The notes below the pieces were generated by a model. That model made no database searches. It saw only the letters and a program-made list of their open reading frames with translations, and was not told where the DNA came from. Source: CAZBEA01 sp964490835 (GTDB taxonomy: Bacteria; Patescibacteriota; Microgenomatia; Levybacterales; GWA1-39-11). Taken from it: a DNA stretch of 9,964 nucleotides. The DNA lies in NCBI GenBank assembly GCA_964490835.1, contig CAZBEA010000036.1, positions 1 through 9,964 on the forward strand, given 5' to 3'. Both the position numbers and the translations under genes were made by a program. The first letter of the stretch is position 1. Every line of letters begins with the position of its first letter. This document shows positions 6,964 to 9,964 of the stretch, piece by piece.

Positions 6964-8112
6964 CTATAAATAACTTTTCCCAGGGTTGTCTATGATCAGA
7001 CTATGGGGGTGTGACTCAAAAAGCGAAGCTTGGGTAATTTGGTAAAATTTTGCATTTTTCCAAAGTTCTCCAATATTTTTTGCACCGACATAATACATAC
7101 CCGATCTTACACCGCCTATTGCCTGATCGAGTAATTCCTGCACAGTACCCTTAACAGGAACAAATCCCTCAACCCCTTCTGCAACCAATACTTTGGAAGA
7201 ATAATCTTTCCCATGAAATTCGTCCTCTACTTTTACTTTGGCTCCCTGTTTCATAGCAGCATCCGATCCCATACCACGATATTGCTTGAAAAGATATGTT
7301 TTGTGTTTGTGGTTAAAAATGCTTTGAAAGCGTGCAGGAACTTCTTCTCTCTTAAATTCTTTCACCTCGCCTGGAGACTCTTCGCATTCTGCAAAAAAGC
7401 TTCCCATCATAACTGTCGATGCTCCCAATGCCAATGCTTTTGTAATATCACCTGAGCGCTTTATCCCGCCGTCGGCGATAATTGGAACCTTTGCTTTTAA
7501 CGCGACTGATGCAACCTCGCGAATTGCAGTAACTTGCGGAACACCCATTCCCGACACAACCCGTGTTGTACAGATCGCCCCGGGTCCCATTCCAACCCGA
7601 AGCGCATCGGCTCCGGCTTTGATGAGTGCACGTGCTGCCTCTCGTGTCGCGATACTCCCGACGATTAGTTGCAACTTTGGATATTTTTTCTTAACAGATT
7701 CTGTGATCTTGATGATGTGCGCAGTATATCCATGAGCCGAATCGACAACGATAACATCAACGCCTGCATTTACCAAGCTTTTAAGTCTTTCATCCATGCC
7801 ATTATATGGACCAACCGCGGCACCCACTAAAAATCCAGCTTTTTTAACCTTCTTTATTTCTTTACATTGCTCCTCTATTGAAAGATTGCGGTGGATAATT
7901 CCAATCCCTCCGCATGTAGCAAGCGCTATTGCAAGCCTTGCTTCTGTGACAGTATCCATAGGAGAAGAGACAAATGGAATTGAGATTTTTATTTTCTTGG
8001 TGAGGTGAGTTGAGAGATCAATCGAGTCACGTTTGAAGTCAGTAAATCCAGGCTTGAGAAGTATGTCATCGTAGGTCAACGCACTGGAGAATGGGGAATT
8101 TGAGGGCTCCAT
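6964..8112 (-). CDS. guaB: IMP dehydrogenase, short form without CBS domains
   Basis: Oxidises IMP to XMP with NAD+, the step before GuaA. It is 382 residues long, about 100 fewer than typical IMPDH. The barrel begins LTYDDILLKPGFTDF (12-26) and runs straight through the region that normally holds the CBS pair. Active-site features are GPGAICTTRVVSGMG (176-190, catalytic Cys181), ADGGIKRSGD (213-222), MGSFFAECEESPGE and YRGMGS (278-283). YRGMGS and the ESHPH end favour IMPDH over GMP reductase. A stretch of about 15 extra residues (around 253-272) precedes YRGMGS. In the flap, alignment back from VAEGVEG places DEFHG where DRYFQ is usual, so the Arg-Tyr dyad seems replaced. With no CBS domains, purine-nucleotide control through them should be absent. 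Its promoter suggests a leaderless mRNA. Confidence 0.93.
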   Translation of the reverse strand: MEPSNSPFSSALTYDDILLKPGFTDFKRDSIDLSTHLTKKIKISIPFVSSPMDTVTEARLAIALATCGGIGIIHRNLSIEEQCKEIKKVKKAGFLVGAAVGPYNGMDERLKSLVNAGVDVIVVDSAHGYTAHIIKITESVKKKYPKLQLIVGSIATREAARALIKAGADALRVGMGPGAICTTRVVSGMGVPQVTAIREVASVALKAKVPIIADGGIKRSGDITKALALGASTVMMGSFFAECEESPGEVKEFKREEVPARFQSIFNHKHKTYLFKQYRGMGSDAAMKQGAKVKVEDEFHGKDYSSKVLVAEGVEGFVPVKGTVQELLDQAIGGVRSGMYYVGAKNIGELWKNAKFYQITQASLFESHPHSLIIDNPGKSYL

Positions 8113-8117
8113 AATTC

Positions 8118-8146
8118 ATGGTATAAAAGACGCGTGATTGTGTCAA
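8118..8146 (-). promoter_or_regulatory. Promoter of guaBA, probably giving a leaderless mRNA
   Basis: Minus strand TTGACA (8146-8141, 6/6) and TACCAT (8123-8118, 4/6) with a 17-bp spacer. The -10 box ends five bases before the guaB ATG at 8112, so transcription should begin at or next to the A of ATG. A second reading, TATACC at 8125-8120 with a 15-bp spacer, would give at most a couple of leader bases. Confidence 0.55.
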
Positions 8147-8173
8147 GACGACAAAAAAACTATCTGATAAAAT
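8145..8173 (+). promoter_or_regulatory. Promoter of the M24 peptidase gene, probably leaderless
   Basis: TAAAAT (8168-8173, 5/6 to TATAAT) ends six bases before the ATG at 8180. A weak -35, AAGACG (8145-8150, 3/6, keeping the GAC core), lies 17 bp upstream and touches the divergent guaB -35 box. Predicted transcription starts on the start codon itself. The two opposing promoters share the 67-bp gap, so they may compete. Confidence 0.45.
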
Positions 8174-8179
8174 AGGCTC

Positions 8180-9292
8180 ATGGTATTTGATGCAAGAATC
8201 CAATCATCCACCAAAATCCTCCAAAATGAAGAACTAGATGCGCTTTTTGTAACAGCCAACTCAAATATCTTTTATCTTTCAGGACTCTCAGAATTCCCCC
8301 CCAACGAACGTGACTGTCGAATTCTCATCACCAAAAAAAATGCATACCTATTTACAGATTTCAGATATGCCGAAGCAGTAACACAAAAAGCTCCGTTTCT
8401 CACTCTCGTTGAAATTTCCTACAATAACTCGCTCATCCAAGCGCTTGATAAAATTATTAAAAAGGAAAAACTACAAAACATTGGCATCGAAGGAGGATCA
8501 CTTACTGTGAACGAGCACGCGGCACTTTCGACTAATTTTCCATCACAAAATTTCAAACCGGTCGAAAATCTTATCGAACAATTAAGGACCCTAAAAGACG
8601 ATCCTGAATTAAAACTTTTGGAAAAAGCATGCCAACTTACCGATGCCGCATTTGATTTTATTGTGCGACATGTGAAGAGTGGTGTGTCTGAAAAAAAACT
8701 TGCATGGGAAATTGAGAAATATATAAAAGAACATACCTGTGAAACTGCTTTCCCCTCAATCGTCGCATTCGGCGCTCATGCTGCAATTCCACACCACTCT
8801 CCTACCGACAAAATTCTTTCAGCACGTGACGAGATCGTTCTTTTGGATTTCGGTGCTAAAATTGACGGATACGCGTCTGATATGACCCGAACCTTTTTTG
8901 TCAAAAATCCCGCACAAGAGACAAAAGATGCATATACTGCTCTTCTTGAAATCCAAAAAGACGCGATCAAACATTTAGGAGAATACAAAAAAAATAATTT
9001 CGTGACCTCAAGCCTGCACAAGAATGTCGATTTAGCCTTGAAAGAACTCGGCTATCCACCGGTCCCCCACGCCTTGGGACATGGGGTAGGAATTGATGTG
9101 CATGAAGCACCTATTCTTTCAGCATATTCGGAAACAACAATCGGTCCGAATATGGTAGTTACCATCGAGCCGGGAATTTATATACCGGGTAAATTTGGAA
9201 TGAGAATTGAAGATACGGTGGTATTAAATGAGTCTGCCCAACCACTCACAAGATCTCGAAAAGATTTTTTTGTCCTCCCTTTGACCGATTAA
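8180..9292 (+). CDS. Xaa-Pro aminopeptidase/dipeptidase, M24 family
   Basis: A two-metal cytoplasmic peptidase that cleaves the bond before proline. It has 370 residues, the usual size of the short bacterial form. Residues 1-130 are the creatinase-type N-terminal domain (DALFVTANSNIFYLSG, LFTDFRY). Residues about 140-365 are the pita-bread catalytic domain. Metal ligands read as Asp223 (LLDFGAKIDG), Asp234 (YASDMTRTFF), His301 (HALGHGVGIDVHE), Glu330 (TIEPGIYIPG) and Glu344 (MRIEDTV). Supporting His residues are 205/206 (IPHH) and 308. All five ligands are present, so it should be active. No signal peptide. It is divergent from guaB and followed at 28 bases by a cyclophilin with its own promoter. 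Sequence alone does not separate aminopeptidase from dipeptidase, so pepP or pepQ is not assigned. Confidence 0.93.
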   Translation: MVFDARIQSSTKILQNEELDALFVTANSNIFYLSGLSEFPPNERDCRILITKKNAYLFTDFRYAEAVTQKAPFLTLVEISYNNSLIQALDKIIKKEKLQNIGIEGGSLTVNEHAALSTNFPSQNFKPVENLIEQLRTLKDDPELKLLEKACQLTDAAFDFIVRHVKSGVSEKKLAWEIEKYIKEHTCETAFPSIVAFGAHAAIPHHSPTDKILSARDEIVLLDFGAKIDGYASDMTRTFFVKNPAQETKDAYTALLEIQKDAIKHLGEYKKNNFVTSSLHKNVDLALKELGYPPVPHALGHGVGIDVHEAPILSAYSETTIGPNMVVTIEPGIYIPGKFGMRIEDTVVLNESAQPLTRSRKDFFVLPLTD

Positions 9293-9308
9293 AAAAGTCT
9301 GCTATAAT
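9281..9308 (+). promoter_or_regulatory. Strong promoter of the cyclophilin gene, overlapping the previous CDS
   Basis: TTGACC (9281-9286, 5/6) lies in the last codons of the peptidase gene. TATAAT (9303-9308, 6/6) follows after a 16-bp spacer. Transcription should start near 9315, leaving only about five or six bases before ATG at 9321, too few for a Shine-Dalgarno. Confidence 0.75.
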
Positions 9309-9320
9309 GTCCACGAGCCA

Positions 9321-9964
9321 ATGAACAAAACAGTAGTAACGATCGTTGTTGTGATAGTTGTAGGGTTCATTGGTCTTTTTGTTTTGTCCTCCAGTACATC
9401 TCCAAAAAAAGCTCAAGAAATAAAACTCGAAGAAGAAGAGCAACTGACAACAGACCTCTCGGTAACCGGCGGTGTTAACAGAAGCGCAACAAATGACGGG
9501 GTCAATAACGCGGATCTGAATAAAGCCAATCAAAACGATCAAACTGTCTACCCATTTAATTCAGGGCAACAACAAGGACAAGTTCAGGGTCAGGCAGCCC
9601 AACAACAACAGCAACAGGCCCAACAACAACAAGGTCTTCCCCCGCTTCCCGGTGGAAAGAAAGTAATGCTTGCCAAAAAAGCGACAATTAAAACCTCAAA
9701 GGGGGATATTGTCGTCGAATTAAATTCTCAAGTTGCCCCTAACACCGTAAATAATTTTTCCAATAAAGCAAATGATAATTTCTATGACAACCTCACTTTT
9801 CACAGGGTTGAAGATTGGGTAATTCAAGGTGGAGACCCTTTGGGGAATGGCACAGGAGGTACTAATAATCTACCGACCGAACCGTCAAATGAACCCTTTG
9901 TTGCAGGAGCCCTTGGTGTGGCACGAGGAGGAGATCCAAAAATTTCTAATGACTCGCAATTCTT
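9321..9964 (+). CDS. Membrane-anchored peptidyl-prolyl isomerase (cyclophilin type), 3' end cut
   Basis: 214 codons are visible and the frame runs off the window. Residues 1-3 are followed by one hydrophobic helix (about 4-24, VVTIVVVIVVGFIGLFVLSS) that anchors the protein with the rest outside. There is no lipobox Cys, so it is not a lipoprotein. Residues 30-112 are a low-complexity linker: acidic at 36-41, Asn-rich at 52-72, Gln-rich at 83-104. The cyclophilin domain starts at about 120 with ATIKTSKGDIVVELN. It holds the catalytic Arg162 in TFHRV, the IQGGDP loop (168-173), and ALGVARGGDPKISNDSQFF, the usual SQFF binding-pocket segment. The remaining cyclophilin residues lie beyond the edge. 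It probably helps fold secreted proteins by cis/trans isomerisation of prolyl bonds. No Shine-Dalgarno; transcription begins just ahead of the ATG. Confidence 0.93.
   Translation, partial: MNKTVVTIVVVIVVGFIGLFVLSSSTSPKKAQEIKLEEEEQLTTDLSVTGGVNRSATNDGVNNADLNKANQNDQTVYPFNSGQQQGQVQGQAAQQQQQQAQQQQGLPPLPGGKKVMLAKKATIKTSKGDIVVELNSQVAPNTVNNFSNKANDNFYDNLTFHRVEDWVIQGGDPLGNGTGGTNNLPTEPSNEPFVAGALGVARGGDPKISNDSQF

Noticed and set aside
6964..8112. Possible GMP reductase because of short length and missing CBS domains
   Set aside because: YRGMGS, the EGVEG flap segment and the ESHPH end are IMPDH-like, and guaA follows directly.
8152..8158. T7 on the minus strand as a terminator tail between guaB and the M24 gene
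   Set aside because: No hairpin stem precedes it on the minus strand.
9246..9542. Minus-strand open frame of 98 codons
   Set aside because: It is opposite the cyclophilin anchor and linker, whose plus-strand frame continues into a conserved domain and has a strong promoter.

Overview
The window looks like chromosomal DNA of an AT-leaning, very compact bacterium using the standard genetic code (TGA is a real stop at a gene junction). Genes abut or overlap. No convincing Shine-Dalgarno sequence precedes any of the six starts, and two promoters sit so close to their ATGs that the mRNAs should be leaderless. With a 382-residue IMP dehydrogenase lacking CBS domains, this suggests a streamlined lineage such as Patescibacteria/CPR. 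That assignment is an inference; the window contains no rRNA or other marker gene.

Minus strand, 1-5356: a two-gene secreted-protein operon. A 189-residue exported protein with one Ig-like (DUF11-type) domain is followed, through an ATGA stop/start overlap, by a giant exported RHS/YD-repeat protein. The RHS frame is open for 1596 codons and leaves the window exactly at the end of the RHS core, at a PxxxxDPxG junction, so its variable C-terminal tip is not visible. About 35 YD repeats are split by a Thr-Pro linker plus a CARDB-like domain. A strong promoter (TTGACA-17-TACAAT) begins three bases after guaA. Inside the first 30 codons of the small gene lies a textbook intrinsic terminator (6-bp GC-rich stem plus nine T), which looks like an attenuator for the RHS operon.

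Minus strand, 5431-8112: guaB and guaA, joined with no gap (TAGATG), convert IMP to XMP to GMP. The IMP dehydrogenase is the short form without CBS domains, has a local insertion, and appears to lack the usual Arg-Tyr dyad of the flap.

Plus strand, 8180-9964: an M24 Xaa-Pro peptidase and then a membrane-anchored cyclophilin cut by the window end. The guaB and M24 genes are divergent and share a 67-bp intergenic region with back-to-back promoters. The cyclophilin promoter overlaps the last codons of the peptidase gene. Both plus-strand products act on bonds next to proline.

No stretch above 300 bases lacks a gene. I saw no RNA gene, insertion sequence, CRISPR array or origin.
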